A stretch of DNA of 64,000 nt. Origin: Micromonospora halotolerans. Lineage in GTDB: Bacteria; Actinomycetota; Actinomycetes; Mycobacteriales; Micromonosporaceae. The notes under the pieces are model-generated. The model was not told the origin of the DNA and did no database searches. It saw only the letters and a program-made list of their open reading frames with translations. The position numbers and the translations under genes were made by a program. The stretch is from the NCBI RefSeq assembly GCF_032108445.1, contig NZ_CP134876.1, positions 5,022,001-5,086,000 of the forward strand. Reading direction: 5' to 3'. Numbering within the stretch: the stretch's first letter is position 1; each line of letters opens with the position of its first letter. Positions 1-8,466 of the stretch are shown in pieces.

Positions 1-650
1 CGGTGCTGCACCTGGTCCGGCTGCCCGACAGCGGCCGCCCCGAGGTGGTCGGCGCGTTCGCCCTTGAGGACGAGGTCCGCCCCGAGGCCCGCGCGGCCAT
101 CGCCGAACTGCGCGAGCAGGGGGTGAAGAAGATCGTGATGATCACCGGAGACGCCCGGCCGGTCGCCGAGGCGGTCGCCGCCGACCTGGGCTTCCGCCCC
201 GGCGTGGACGAGGTCTTCGCCGAGGTGCTGCCCGCCGACAAGGACAAGGCGGTCATCGAACTCCAGTCCCGCGGGCTGACCGTGGCGATGGTCGGCGACG
301 GGGTCAACGACGCCCCGGCCCTGGCCCGCGCCGACGTGGGCGTGGCCATCGGCGCCGGCACCGACGTGGCGATCGAATCCGCCGGGGTGGTGCTGGCCGG
401 CTCCGACCCGCGCGGGGTCACCGGCGTGATCCGGCTGTCCCGGGCGTCGTACCGGAAGATGCGCCAGAACCTGGCCTGGGCGGCCGGCTACAACGTGGTG
501 GCCATCCCGCTCGCCGCCGGGGTACTCGCCTGGACGGGGGTCGCGCTCAGCCCGGCGGTGGCCGCGGTGCTGATGTCGGCCTCCACCATCGTGGTGGCGC
601 TCAACGCCCAGCTGCTCCGTCGGGTCCGGCTCACCCCGGCGGACGACTAG
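1..650 (+). CDS. Copper-type (P1B-3-like) heavy-metal P-type ATPase, C-terminal part
   Basis: The window opens inside this gene, leaving about the last 215 codons. It would pump a transition metal, probably copper, out across the cytoplasmic membrane. Visible are the P-domain TGD motif (MITGDA), the hinge motif [12 protein letters not shown] and the last two membrane helices. The first of these reads N-x5-GYN-x4-P and the last reads P-x6-MSxST-x5-N, the pattern linked to CopB-type P1B-3 pumps rather than CopA. The phosphorylated Asp and the metal-binding N-terminus lie outside the window. The family assignment is firm. The metal specificity rests on the helix motifs only. Confidence 0.9.
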   Translation, partial: VLHLVRLPDSGRPEVVGAFALEDEVRPEARAAIAELREQGVKKIVMITGDARPVAEAVAADLGFRPGVDEVFAEVLPADKDKAVIELQSRGLTVAMVGDGVNDAPALARADVGVAIGAGTDVAIESAGVVLAGSDPRGVTGVIRLSRASYRKMRQNLAWAAGYNVVAIPLAAGVLAWTGVALSPAVAAVLMSASTIVVALNAQLLRRVRLTPADD

Positions 651-669
651 GTCCACCGCAGCTGCGGCT

Positions 670-710
670 GGCACGACCCCTCGATCCTGGTGGATGCGAG
701 GGGTCGTGCC
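670..710 (+). terminator. Hairpin terminator after the P-type ATPase
   Basis: A perfect 14-bp inverted repeat (670-683 with 697-710) encloses a 13-base loop 20 bases after the ATPase stop codon. There is no T-tract, which is normal for actinobacterial terminators. It separates the ATPase from the mod operon. Confidence 0.7.
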
Positions 711-748
711 GCTTCAGACCCGCATCTGCGAGCCGCTAGGGTGGCCGG

Positions 749-1150
749 GTGACGGTGTTCCGGATCGGCGAGGCCGCCGAACTGCTCGGGGTCAGCGCGG
801 ACACGGTCCGCCGCTGGATCGACGCCGGGCGGCTGCCGGCCACCCGCGACGAGCACGGCCACCGGGTGCTCGACGGGGCCGACCTGGCCGCGTTCGTCCG
901 CGCCCCGGGCCACCCCGAGCTCTCCTCGGCCCGCAACCGGCTGCGCGGCATCGTCACGGCCGTCGTCAAGGACACCGTGATGGCCCAGGTCGACATCCAG
1001 GCCGGGCCCTTCCGCATCGTGTCGCTGATGAGCCGCGAGGCGGTCGACGACCTCGACCTCCAGGTCGGCTCGGTGGCCGTCGCCGTGATCAAGTCGACCA
1101 CCGTCGTGGTGGAGCGCGCGCCCGCGCCGAAGGGGAGAACGAACCCGTGA
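749..1150 (+). CDS. HTH/Mop-domain molybdate-responsive regulator
   Basis: Small regulator of 133 residues. Residues 1-50 form a MerR/excisionase-type helix-turn-helix (FRIGEAAELLGVSADTVRRW). Residues 60-128 form one Mop/TOBE molybdate-binding domain (RNRLRGIVTAVVKDTVMAQV onward). The last codons overlap modA through GTGA, so it is the first gene of the mod operon. It probably senses intracellular molybdate and controls this operon. No Shine-Dalgarno precedes the GTG, but TAGGGT lies six bases upstream, consistent with a leaderless transcript. It is an alternative design to the ModE repressor of enterobacteria. The DNA target is not visible. Confidence 0.85.
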   Translation: MTVFRIGEAAELLGVSADTVRRWIDAGRLPATRDEHGHRVLDGADLAAFVRAPGHPELSSARNRLRGIVTAVVKDTVMAQVDIQAGPFRIVSLMSREAVDDLDLQVGSVAVAVIKSTTVVVERAPAPKGRTNP

Positions 1151-1926
1151 CCACCCGGTGGATCCGCGCCGCCCTGGCCGGACTGGCCGCGCTGACCCTG
1201 TCCGTCACCGGCTGCGGTGGCGGCGCCGCCGACGAGCCGACCGGCGGCACGGTGACCGTCTTCGCCGCCGCCTCGCTCACCGAGCCCTTCACGAAGCTCG
1301 GCAGGGACTACGAGGCGGCACACCCCGGCACCCGGGTCGTCCTCAACTTCGCCGGCAGCTCGGCGCTCGCCACGCAGCTCACCCAGGGCGCGCCGGCCGA
1401 CGTGTTCGCGGCCGCCTCGCCGGCCACCATGAAGACCGTCACCGACGCGGGCGACGCCGCCGGGACACCGGCCGTCCTGGTCCGCAACCAGCTCGTCATC
1501 GCCGTACCGGAGGGCAACCCGGACCGGGTGACGGGCCTGGCCGACCTGGCGCGGCCCGGGGCGAAGGTGGCGCTCTGCGCCGAACAGGTGCCGTGCGGCG
1601 CGGCGGCGAAGGCCGCTCTCGCCGCGGCCGGCGTGCGGCTCACCCCGGCCACTCTGGAGCAGGACGTCAAGGGCGCCCTCGCCAAGGTGAAGCTGGGCGA
1701 GGTCGACGCGGCGCTGGTCTACCGCACCGACGTTCGCGGCGCCGCCGCCGAGCTGGACGCCGTCGAGTTCCCCGAGTCCGCCCGGGCGGTCAACGACTAC
1801 CCGATCGTGGTCCTGAAGCACGCCGGCAACCCGGCCGGGGCCCGCGCCTTCGTCGACCACGTCCGCTCCGACGCCGGCCTGGCGGTGCTCGCCGCCGCCG
1901 GGTTCCAGGCCCCACCGAGCCGATGA
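1147..1926 (+). CDS. modA: Molybdate ABC transporter substrate-binding lipoprotein
   Basis: Protein of 259 residues that captures molybdate (or tungstate) outside the cell for the ModBC importer. The signal peptide ends in a lipobox (LSVTGC, Cys23 as the lipidated residue). The mature part shows ModA hallmarks: VTVFAAASLTEPF near the start, then FAGSSALATQL and APADVFAAAS, which supply oxyanion contacts. The GTG start overlaps the stop of the upstream regulator, and the stop overlaps modB through ATGA, so translation is coupled. Length and motifs are normal for the family. Confidence 0.95.
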   Translation: MTTRWIRAALAGLAALTLSVTGCGGGAADEPTGGTVTVFAAASLTEPFTKLGRDYEAAHPGTRVVLNFAGSSALATQLTQGAPADVFAAASPATMKTVTDAGDAAGTPAVLVRNQLVIAVPEGNPDRVTGLADLARPGAKVALCAEQVPCGAAAKAALAAAGVRLTPATLEQDVKGALAKVKLGEVDAALVYRTDVRGAAAELDAVEFPESARAVNDYPIVVLKHAGNPAGARAFVDHVRSDAGLAVLAAAGFQAPPSR

Positions 1927-2723
1927 GTCGACCTCCACGCCGCCGGCAGCGGGTGCCGCTGGCGCTCCTGGTCCCCGCCGGGCTCGGGTTGCTCTTCCTC
2001 GTCCTGCCGCTGGCCGGGCTGCTGGTCCGCGCGCCCTGGACCACGCTGCCCCGGCGGCTGGCCCAGCCCGGCGTGCTCACCGCGCTGCGGCTGTCCCTGG
2101 AGACCGCGACCGCCGCCACGCTGCTCTGCGTCGCGCTCGGCGTACCCCTGGCCTGGCTGCTGGCCCGGGTCCGGTTCCCCGGCCGACGGCTGGTCCGCGC
2201 GCTGGTCACCGTGCCGCTGGTGCTGCCGCCGGTGGTCGGCGGGGTGGCGCTGCTGCTGGTCTTCGGCCGGCGCGGGCTGCTCGGGTCCTGGCTGGACGCC
2301 ACCTTCGGGGTCACCCTGCCGTTCACCACCGCCGGCGTGGTGCTGGCGGAGGCGTTCGTGGCCATGCCGTTCCTCGTCATCGCCGTCGAGGGTGCGCTGC
2401 GCGGCGCCGACCCCCGCTACGAGGAGGCGGCGGCCACCCTGGGCGCCGGGCGCTGGACCACCTTCACCCGGGTGACCCTGCCGATTGTCGCACCCGGGGT
2501 GGCGGCCGGCGCGGTGCTCTGCTGGGCCCGCGCGCTCGGCGAGTTCGGCGCCACCATCACCTTCGCCGGCAACTATCCGGGACGGACCCAGACCATGCCG
2601 CTCGCCGTCTACCTGGCGCTGGAGACCGACGTGCAGGCCGCCATCGTGCTGAGCCTCATCCTGCTCACCGTCTCCGTGGCCATCCTGGCCGGGTTGCGGG
2701 ACCGCTGGGTCGGCACGGCGTGA
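1923..2723 (+). CDS. modB: Molybdate ABC transporter permease
   Basis: Membrane permease of 266 residues with about five to six hydrophobic helices. It forms the translocation path for molybdate with ModC. The cytoplasmic EAA loop that docks on the ATPase is visible as EEAAATLGAGRWTTFTRVTL followed by GALCW-like and LGEFGATITFAG segments typical of ModB. The ATG lies inside the modA stop (ATGA), and the stop overlaps the modC GTG (GTGA). This is an unbroken four-gene operon with normal length. Confidence 0.95.
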   Translation: MSRPPRRRQRVPLALLVPAGLGLLFLVLPLAGLLVRAPWTTLPRRLAQPGVLTALRLSLETATAATLLCVALGVPLAWLLARVRFPGRRLVRALVTVPLVLPPVVGGVALLLVFGRRGLLGSWLDATFGVTLPFTTAGVVLAEAFVAMPFLVIAVEGALRGADPRYEEAAATLGAGRWTTFTRVTLPIVAPGVAAGAVLCWARALGEFGATITFAGNYPGRTQTMPLAVYLALETDVQAAIVLSLILLTVSVAILAGLRDRWVGTA

Positions 2724-3781
2724 CCGGCACGCCCCTGCTCGACGCGCACCTGGTCGCCGACCGGGGCGCGTTCCACCTCGACGTGCGGCTGTCCATCGGC
2801 GCCGGGGAGGTGGTGGCGCTGCTCGGCCCGAACGGGGCCGGCAAGACCACCGCCCTGCGGGCGCTCGCCGGGCTGCACCCGCTCACCGCCGGGCACCTCA
2901 CCCTCGGCGGCGCCGACCTCGACCGCCCCGACCGGCGGGTGTGGACCCCGCCCGAGCGACGCCCGGTCGGCGTGGTGTTCCAGGACTACCTGCTCTTCCC
3001 GCACCTCAGCGCACTGGACAACGTGGCGTTCGGGCCGCGCCGCCGGGGCGCCGACCGGCGGGCCGCCCGGGCCCGCGCGCAGGGCTGGCTGGACCGGGTC
3101 GGCCTCGGCGGGCAGGCCCGGCACCGGCCGCGCCAGCTCTCCGGCGGCCAGGCCCAGCGGGTCGCCCTGGCCCGCGCGCTCGCCGTCGAGCCCACCCTGC
3201 TGCTGCTCGACGAGCCGCTCGCCGCGCTCGACGCCCGGACCCGGCTGGACACCCGCGCCGAACTCCAGCACCACCTCGGCGCGCACCCCGGCGCCACCCT
3301 GCTGGTCACCCACGACCCGCTGGACGCCCTCGTGCTCGCCGACCGGCTGGTCATCGTCGAGCAGGGACGGGTGGTCCAGGAGGGCGACGCGGCGACCGTG
3401 ACGGCCCGCCCCCGCACCGACTACGTGGCCCGGCTGGTCGGGCTCAACCTGCACCGCGGGCACGCCGACGGGCACGCCGTCACGGTCGGCGGACTCACCC
3501 TCACCACGGCGGACACCGTGCGGGGCGAGGCGTTCGTGGCCTTCCCGCCGGCCGCCGTCGCGCTGCATCCGGCACGCCCGGACGGCAGCCCGCGCAACGT
3601 CTGGCCGGCCACCGTGACCGGTGTGCAGCGGCACGGCGACAACCTGCGGGTCCAGCTCGCCGGGCCGGTCGACGTGGCCGCCGACGTCACCCCCGCCGCG
3701 GCGGCCCACCTCGGGCTGCGCCCCGGCCAACCGGTCTGGGCGGCGGTCAAGGCCGCGGAGACCAGGGCGTACCCGGCGTGA
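2720..3781 (+). CDS. modC: Molybdate ABC transporter ATP-binding protein
   Basis: ATPase of 353 residues that powers ModB. It has Walker A GPNGAGKT, a Q-loop with VFQDYLLFPH, the signature LSGGQAQRVALARAL, Walker B LLLLDEP and the switch histidine in LLVTHD. A C-terminal TOBE/Mop-like domain (about residues 285-350) fits feedback by cytoplasmic molybdate, as known for some ModC proteins. It is the last gene of the mod operon. The nearest clear molybdenum-cofactor enzyme in the window is the sulfite-oxidase-like protein at 32021-33292. Confidence 0.95.
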   Translation: MTGTPLLDAHLVADRGAFHLDVRLSIGAGEVVALLGPNGAGKTTALRALAGLHPLTAGHLTLGGADLDRPDRRVWTPPERRPVGVVFQDYLLFPHLSALDNVAFGPRRRGADRRAARARAQGWLDRVGLGGQARHRPRQLSGGQAQRVALARALAVEPTLLLLDEPLAALDARTRLDTRAELQHHLGAHPGATLLVTHDPLDALVLADRLVIVEQGRVVQEGDAATVTARPRTDYVARLVGLNLHRGHADGHAVTVGGLTLTTADTVRGEAFVAFPPAAVALHPARPDGSPRNVWPATVTGVQRHGDNLRVQLAGPVDVAADVTPAAAAHLGLRPGQPVWAAVKAAETRAYPA

Positions 3782-3874
3782 CGTACGCCGCTGGCCGGTC
3801 CACCCGAGCCGGTGGGAGGTTTGACGTCGACCCGCCCGGTCACTGAACAGGGGGAGCGATCACGAAGGGGGAAC

Positions 3875-4156
3875 GTGGTGCCTGAGACGACACGGTTCCG
3901 GTCCAGTCAGAACGTCATCCTGCCGGACGACGTCACCGACCCGCTGCTGTGGCGGGCAGCGTACGACGTGGCCGCCGCGCACCAGCCCGACCCGACGGGA
4001 CGCTGCACCAGCCTGCTGTGCGCCGGGCGCAGCGCGCCCTGCGAGCCGCTGGACAACGCCCGCCGGGCGATGCGGCTGGCCCGCGGCGGGGCGCGGCGCG
4101 CCGAGTTCCGCGAGACGTCCGGCCGGAGCGCCCGCGACCGGCGCCGGGCGGCCTGA
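3875..4156 (+). CDS. Small conserved hypothetical protein with a Cys cluster
   Basis: Protein of 93 residues with no recognised domain. A strong Shine-Dalgarno (GAAGGGGGAA) precedes the GTG, and a second GTG follows immediately. The middle part carries three cysteines (CTSLLCAGRSAPC), and the tail is very arginine-rich. The layout resembles small basic proteins found widely in Micromonosporaceae, but no function can be assigned. It stands alone between modC and the convergent sulfatase gene. Confidence 0.65.
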   Translation: MVPETTRFRSSQNVILPDDVTDPLLWRAAYDVAAAHQPDPTGRCTSLLCAGRSAPCEPLDNARRAMRLARGGARRAEFRETSGRSARDRRRAA

Positions 4157-4180
4157 GCCGGCCGGCGGCGCGGCACCACC

Positions 4181-5941
4181 TCAGTGCACGGGGGAGAAGG
4201 CGGCGAGGAAGCGGTCGCGGAAGCTGTCCATCCGCCACACCGGGGCCTGCGGGCCCGGGCGCAGCCCGTCCTGCCAGCCCCAGTCGGCGACCCGGTCCAG
4301 CACCGCCGGGTCCTTCGCCACGATGGTGATCGGCACGTCGCGGCCGGCGCCCTCGCCGGTCACCGAGGCCGCCGGCTGGTGGTCACCGAGAATGACCAGC
4401 ACCAGGTCGTCCCCGCCGTGGGTCAGCACGTACGACACCAGCGTGCCGAGGCTGTACTCGATGGAGTGCGCGTAGTCGGCGCGGATCTGACCGGCGTCCC
4501 GCTGCAGCACGTCCTGGCTGCCGCCGGTCCGGATGGAGGCGGTGTGGAAGATGGTGCCGTCGCCGACCGCGGCCCAGGGCACCGGCTTCGGGATGGCCGA
4601 CCAGGGGGAGTGGCTGGACACCAGCGGGATCTCCGCCATCAGCGGGGCGTGCGGCCGGTCCCGCTCCAGCCGCTGGAAGGTGGCCAGCGTGTACTGGTCG
4701 GGCATCGGCGCGTAGCTGAACTTCGGGCCCCGGTAGGCCAGCTTCTCGGCGTCGTAGTACCGGTCGTAGCCGAAGAACTTCCCCTCCGGCCAGGGCTGGG
4801 TGGCGGCGGGGAACACCCCGACGGTCTGCCACCCGGCCCGGTGGAACACGCCGCCCAGGGTGAGCCGGTTCCCGGCCAGCAGGTCCCGGTGCCGCTGGTC
4901 GTTGTCGATCCACAGCCCGGAGAGCAGGGTGGCGTGGGCCAGCCAGCTGCCGCCGCCGAAGGTGGGCGAGGTGAGGAAGCCGCTGCGGGCGTCGTAGCCG
5001 GCCGCCCGCAGCCGGCGGTAGCCGTCGTCGAGCACCGCGTTCACCCCCGGCGCGAGCGCCGGGTCCTCCACGGCGTCCCGGCCGTAGCTCTCCACGAACG
5101 TGACCAGCACGTCCTTGCCGCGCAGCCCGGTCAGCAGCCGGTCGCCGGGCACGTCCCGGTAGGCGTCGGTCGTCATCTCCCCGGCGAACGCCGCCCGGTC
5201 GCGCAGGCCGGCCCGCACCTGGCCGACGTGCGACGCCACCAGCGTGCTCGCCGTCCGGTCGGCGACCGGCACGCCGGCGGTGAGGCGCACCCCGAACAGG
5301 GCGCAGCCCAGCCACAGCACGGCCAGCGCGGCGAGCACCCGTACCGCGCCGGTGCGGTGCCGCGCCACGCCACGGGCCAGCCGCCGCGCCGCGAGCGCCA
5401 GGAGCACCGGCAGGCCGCCCACCAGCAGCACCACCCCGACCGCCGCGGCGACGGCGGCGACCCCGCCGGCCGAGTCGGCCAGGTAGCCGTAGCCGTCGTC
5501 GAACAGCCGCCAGTCGAGCAGCACGTCGAACGGCCGGTCCCGGGCCACGAAGAACCCCGTGTCCAGCAGCTTGACCACGGTCAGCAGGCCCAGCACGAGG
5601 CCGAGCGCCACGGCGACCGGCCGGCGGGCCCGGTCCGGCAGGACGAGCAGCAACGCCACCGCGACCAGCGCCTCCACCGGTATCCGCAGCACCGCGCCCG
5701 GCCCGACCCCGGCCAGCCGGTCCGGCGCGACCAGCGCCGCCACCACGAGCAGCGCGGCCAGCCCGGTGAGGATCCCGGCGGCGACCCGACGGGTACGCGA
5801 GGCCGGCCGCCCCGGACCGGCGGACAGCGCCGCGTCGCCGGGTGGGGTGGCGTCCTCGCCAGGCGTCGGCGGGGACGCCGCGGAGTCCGGGGCGGGAGTG
5901 GCCGGTCCGACCGGCCGGCGGAGACGGATACGCAGTGACAC
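4181..5941 (-). CDS. Membrane sulfatase of the phosphoglycerol-transferase (LTA-synthase-like) type
   Basis: Protein of 586 residues. The N-terminal 220 residues contain about five hydrophobic helices, followed by an extracellular alkaline-phosphatase/sulfatase-fold domain. Visible are VTFVESYGRD with the first metal ligands, SPTFGGGSWLAHATLLSG around the nucleophile region, and the closing ILGDHQPA motif. LtaS-like enzymes transfer glycerol-phosphate onto surface polymers. Here it lies just after a CDP-alcohol phosphatidyltransferase in the same direction, which suggests transfer or removal of phospho-alcohol groups on a surface glycan or lipid. The GTG start was chosen from the upstream GAAGGA. 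The exact substrate is unknown. Confidence 0.85.
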   Translation of the reverse strand: MSLRIRLRRPVGPATPAPDSAASPPTPGEDATPPGDAALSAGPGRPASRTRRVAAGILTGLAALLVVAALVAPDRLAGVGPGAVLRIPVEALVAVALLLVLPDRARRPVAVALGLVLGLLTVVKLLDTGFFVARDRPFDVLLDWRLFDDGYGYLADSAGGVAAVAAAVGVVLLVGGLPVLLALAARRLARGVARHRTGAVRVLAALAVLWLGCALFGVRLTAGVPVADRTASTLVASHVGQVRAGLRDRAAFAGEMTTDAYRDVPGDRLLTGLRGKDVLVTFVESYGRDAVEDPALAPGVNAVLDDGYRRLRAAGYDARSGFLTSPTFGGGSWLAHATLLSGLWIDNDQRHRDLLAGNRLTLGGVFHRAGWQTVGVFPAATQPWPEGKFFGYDRYYDAEKLAYRGPKFSYAPMPDQYTLATFQRLERDRPHAPLMAEIPLVSSHSPWSAIPKPVPWAAVGDGTIFHTASIRTGGSQDVLQRDAGQIRADYAHSIEYSLGTLVSYVLTHGGDDLVLVILGDHQPAASVTGEGAGRDVPITIVAKDPAVLDRVADWGWQDGLRPGPQAPVWRMDSFRDRFLAAFSPVH

Positions 5942-5973
5942 GGGGGCGTCCTTCGGCGAGGGGGAGGGGAGGG

Positions 5974-6990
5974 TCAGGCCGGCTGGTGGGCGACGATGCG
6001 GACGGCCACCGGCACCGGACGCGCCGGCGGGTCCGCCGGCCGTTCGCCGACCGGATCGCGGGCGTGGACGGTCGTGCGCCGGACCGCGCCGGCCGGGGCG
6101 GGGCCGGCCACCCACGCGGGAAGGTCGGCCGGCCCGGTGCCGGCGGCCCAGGACGGGACGGCGCCCGTGCCGGACCGAACCGGCCCGATGCCCGGGAGCG
6201 CCGTCGCGGGCCGGAGGCCCAGCGTGGGGAGCGCGGTCGCGAGGGGTGCGGCGGCGGGTCCGGCCGCCGGGACGACCTCGACGTCCGGGGTGGGCCGGGC
6301 CGCCGGGGCGACCGGGCGGCGCCGCCACAGCCAGGTGATGTCGCGGGCGAACGACTCGACCAGCAGGACCAGCGCCCCGGCGACCAGCGCACCCGTGGCT
6401 GCCGGCGGCAGCAGCCCGCTCGCCGCCACGGCGAGCACCACCCCCTGCGCCGCCGCGACCACCTTGCGCCAGAACCGGGGCGGCAGCGTGCCGCCCATCC
6501 AGGGCAGCGGCCAGCTCGCCGCCACGAAGGCGTACCGCATCCCGCCGATGAGCAGCACCCACGCCCCGACCGACGGCGCCAGGTGCACGCTGAGCACCAG
6601 GAGCAGGAAGGAGTCGACCTCCATGTCGAAGCGGGCGCCCAGCGCGCTCACCGTGCCGGTGCGCCGGGCCACCTGGCCGTCCACCGCGTCCAGCGCCAGC
6701 GCCACCGCGGTGAGCGGGACCAGCACGGCCACCGGCGCCGGCCCGCCGACGACCAGGGCGAGAACCCCGCCGACCAGCAGCGCGCGGGCCAGCGTCACCC
6801 GGTCGGCCGGGCCGAGCCGGTCCGCGCCGGCCGCCCGCAGGCCGCGCCGGAGCAGCCCGCAGAGCACCCCGGCGTACGCCAGGCCGGCCAGCCAGCCCGC
6901 CACGCCGAGACCCACCGTGCCGGCGAGCCCGGCCAGCAGGACGAACTGCACGATCAGCCCGACCAAGGGGCCATTCCGAACCGTGGACAC
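5974..6990 (-). CDS. CDP-alcohol phosphatidyltransferase
   Basis: Integral membrane enzyme of 338 residues that joins a CDP-activated lipid or alcohol to an acceptor alcohol. The family signature is complete: DAVDGQVAR, eight residues, G-x3-D-x3-D. About six hydrophobic helices occupy residues 1-200. The last 130 residues are a Pro/Ala-rich cytoplasmic-type tail unusual for the family. A Shine-Dalgarno (GGAGGCAGG) precedes the GTG. It is divergent from the dehydrogenase gene at 7084 and likely cotranscribed with the sulfatase. The acceptor (inositol, glycerol or another polyol) cannot be read from sequence. Confidence 0.9.
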   Translation of the reverse strand: MSTVRNGPLVGLIVQFVLLAGLAGTVGLGVAGWLAGLAYAGVLCGLLRRGLRAAGADRLGPADRVTLARALLVGGVLALVVGGPAPVAVLVPLTAVALALDAVDGQVARRTGTVSALGARFDMEVDSFLLLVLSVHLAPSVGAWVLLIGGMRYAFVAASWPLPWMGGTLPPRFWRKVVAAAQGVVLAVAASGLLPPAATGALVAGALVLLVESFARDITWLWRRRPVAPAARPTPDVEVVPAAGPAAAPLATALPTLGLRPATALPGIGPVRSGTGAVPSWAAGTGPADLPAWVAGPAPAGAVRRTTVHARDPVGERPADPPARPVPVAVRIVAHQPA

Positions 6991-7010
6991 CCTGCCTCCG
7001 TGTCTATGAT
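6983..7010 (+). promoter_or_regulatory. Possible promoter for the 7084-12740 gene run
   Basis: TATGAT at 7005-7010 is a good -10 element, with GTGGAC 16 bases upstream as a weak -35. A transcript from about 7017 would carry a 67-base leader ending in the AAGAGGAGAA ribosome site at 7071-7080. The element overlaps the start of the divergent phosphatidyltransferase gene. Confidence 0.4.
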
Positions 7011-7083
7011 CGACAACCCATGTCAGTCATCACGGGAAATTCGGCCGTCCGGTTCGGTCCGGATGCGGAAAAGAGGAGAATTC

Positions 7084-8061
7084 GTGACCGGTGAGGCCCG
7101 CGCCTTCTGGCTCCGCGCCCCCGGCGAGGGTGAGCTGCGCCCGGTCGCGCTCGACCCGCCCGGCCCCGGCGAGGTGCTGGTCCGCGCCCGCTACTCCGGT
7201 GTCAGCCGGGGCACCGAGACCCTGGTCTTCACCGGCCGGGTCCCCGCCGACCAGCACGCCGCCATGCGCGCCCCGTTCCAGGAGGGCGACTTCCCGGCCC
7301 CGGTGAAGTACGGCTACCTGAGCGTCGGCACCGTGGAGGCGGGCCCGGCGGAGCTGCGCGGGCGTACCGTCTTCTGCCTGCACCCGCACCAGACCGCGTA
7401 CGTGGTGCCGGCCGACGCCGTGGTGGTCGTACCCGATCAGGTGCCGGCGGCCCGCGCGGTGCTGGCCGGCACCGTGGAGACCGCCGTGAACGCCCTCTGG
7501 GACGCCGCGCCGCTGGTCGGCGACCGGGTCTCCGTGGTCGGCGGCGGCATGGTCGGCTGCTGCGTCGCCGCCGTGCTGGCCCGCTTCCCCGGGGTCCGCG
7601 TCGAGCTGGTCGACGCCGACCCGGCGCGGGCGGCGGTGGCCGCGGCGCTCGGCGTCGACTTCGCGCTGCCCGCCGACGCGGCCGGCGACCGGGACCTCGT
7701 GGTGCACGCCAGCGCCACCGCCGACGGGCTGCAACGCGCCCTGGAGCTGCTCCGCCCGGAACGCACCGTGCTGGAGCTGAGCTGGTACGGCGACCGCCCG
7801 GTCACCCTCGCCCTGGGCGGGGCGTTCCACTCGAAGCGGCTCGGCATCCGCAGCAGCCAGGTGGGCACCGTGTCCCCCCGGCGCGCCGACCGCAGCTACG
7901 CCGACCGGCTGGCGGTGGCCCTGGACCTGCTCGCCGACCCCGCGTTCGACGCTCTGCTCACCGGCCGGTCCCGCTTCGCCGACCTGCCCGACGTGCTGGA
8001 CCGGCTCGCCTCGGGCCGGCTCCCCGCGCTCTGCCACCTCATCACCTACGACGAGGAGTGA
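7084..8061 (+). CDS. Zinc-independent MDR-family dehydrogenase/reductase
   Basis: Protein of 325 residues of the medium-chain dehydrogenase superfamily. It has an N-terminal GroES-like fold ([19 protein letters not shown]) and a Rossmann domain with [19 protein letters not shown] and an acidic residue after the next strand (VELVDAD), suggesting NAD(H). The usual catalytic zinc ligands (Cys and GHE) are absent. Sequences of this type are related to threonine-dehydrogenase-like sugar or polyol oxidoreductases. A strong ribosome site (AAGAGGAGAA) supports the GTG start. It heads a tightly packed run ending at 12740, so it probably oxidises or reduces an intermediate of that pathway. Confidence 0.85.
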   Translation: MTGEARAFWLRAPGEGELRPVALDPPGPGEVLVRARYSGVSRGTETLVFTGRVPADQHAAMRAPFQEGDFPAPVKYGYLSVGTVEAGPAELRGRTVFCLHPHQTAYVVPADAVVVVPDQVPAARAVLAGTVETAVNALWDAAPLVGDRVSVVGGGMVGCCVAAVLARFPGVRVELVDADPARAAVAAALGVDFALPADAAGDRDLVVHASATADGLQRALELLRPERTVLELSWYGDRPVTLALGGAFHSKRLGIRSSQVGTVSPRRADRSYADRLAVALDLLADPAFDALLTGRSRFADLPDVLDRLASGRLPALCHLITYDEE

Positions 8062-8063
8062 CC

Positions 8064-8462
8064 ATGTTCAGCGTCACCGTCCGGGACCACATGATGGTCG
8101 CCCACAGCTTCCGCGGCGAGGTGTTCGGCCCGGCCCAGCGGCTGCACGGCGCGACCTTCGTCGTCGACGCCACCTTCCGCCGGCCGGAGCTGGACGCCGA
8201 CGGGATCGTGGTCGACATCGGCCTGGCCACCGAGCAGCTCAAGGCGGTGCTCGGCGCGCTCACCTACCGCAACCTGGACGACGAACCGGACTTCGCCGGG
8301 GTGAACACCACCACCGAGGTGCTGGCCCGGACGGTGGCCGACCGGCTGGCCGAGGCGGTGCACGCCGGGCGGCTCGGCGAGGGGGCGCGCGGCCTGGCCG
8401 GGATCACCGTCACCCTGCACGAGTCGCACGTGGCCTGGGCCAGCTACGAGCGGTCACTGTGA
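8064..8462 (+). CDS. 6-pyruvoyltetrahydropterin synthase/QueD-family protein lacking catalytic residues
   Basis: Protein of 132 residues with the PTPS (T-fold) pattern: [27 protein letters not shown] and the closing ESHVAWASY. Active members bind zinc through three histidines and use a Cys plus an Asp-His pair. Here His14 and His28 remain, but the third zinc ligand is Ala30, the catalytic Cys position is Ala24, and the usual LDH motif reads LTY. It may therefore bind a pterin-like ligand without the classical chemistry, or use a different metal site. The ATG at 8064 is preferred because GAGGAG lies six bases upstream. An in-frame GTG at 8058 overlaps the previous stop. Confidence 0.85.
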   Translation: MFSVTVRDHMMVAHSFRGEVFGPAQRLHGATFVVDATFRRPELDADGIVVDIGLATEQLKAVLGALTYRNLDDEPDFAGVNTTTEVLARTVADRLAEAVHAGRLGEGARGLAGITVTLHESHVAWASYERSL

Positions 8463-8466
8463 CCGG

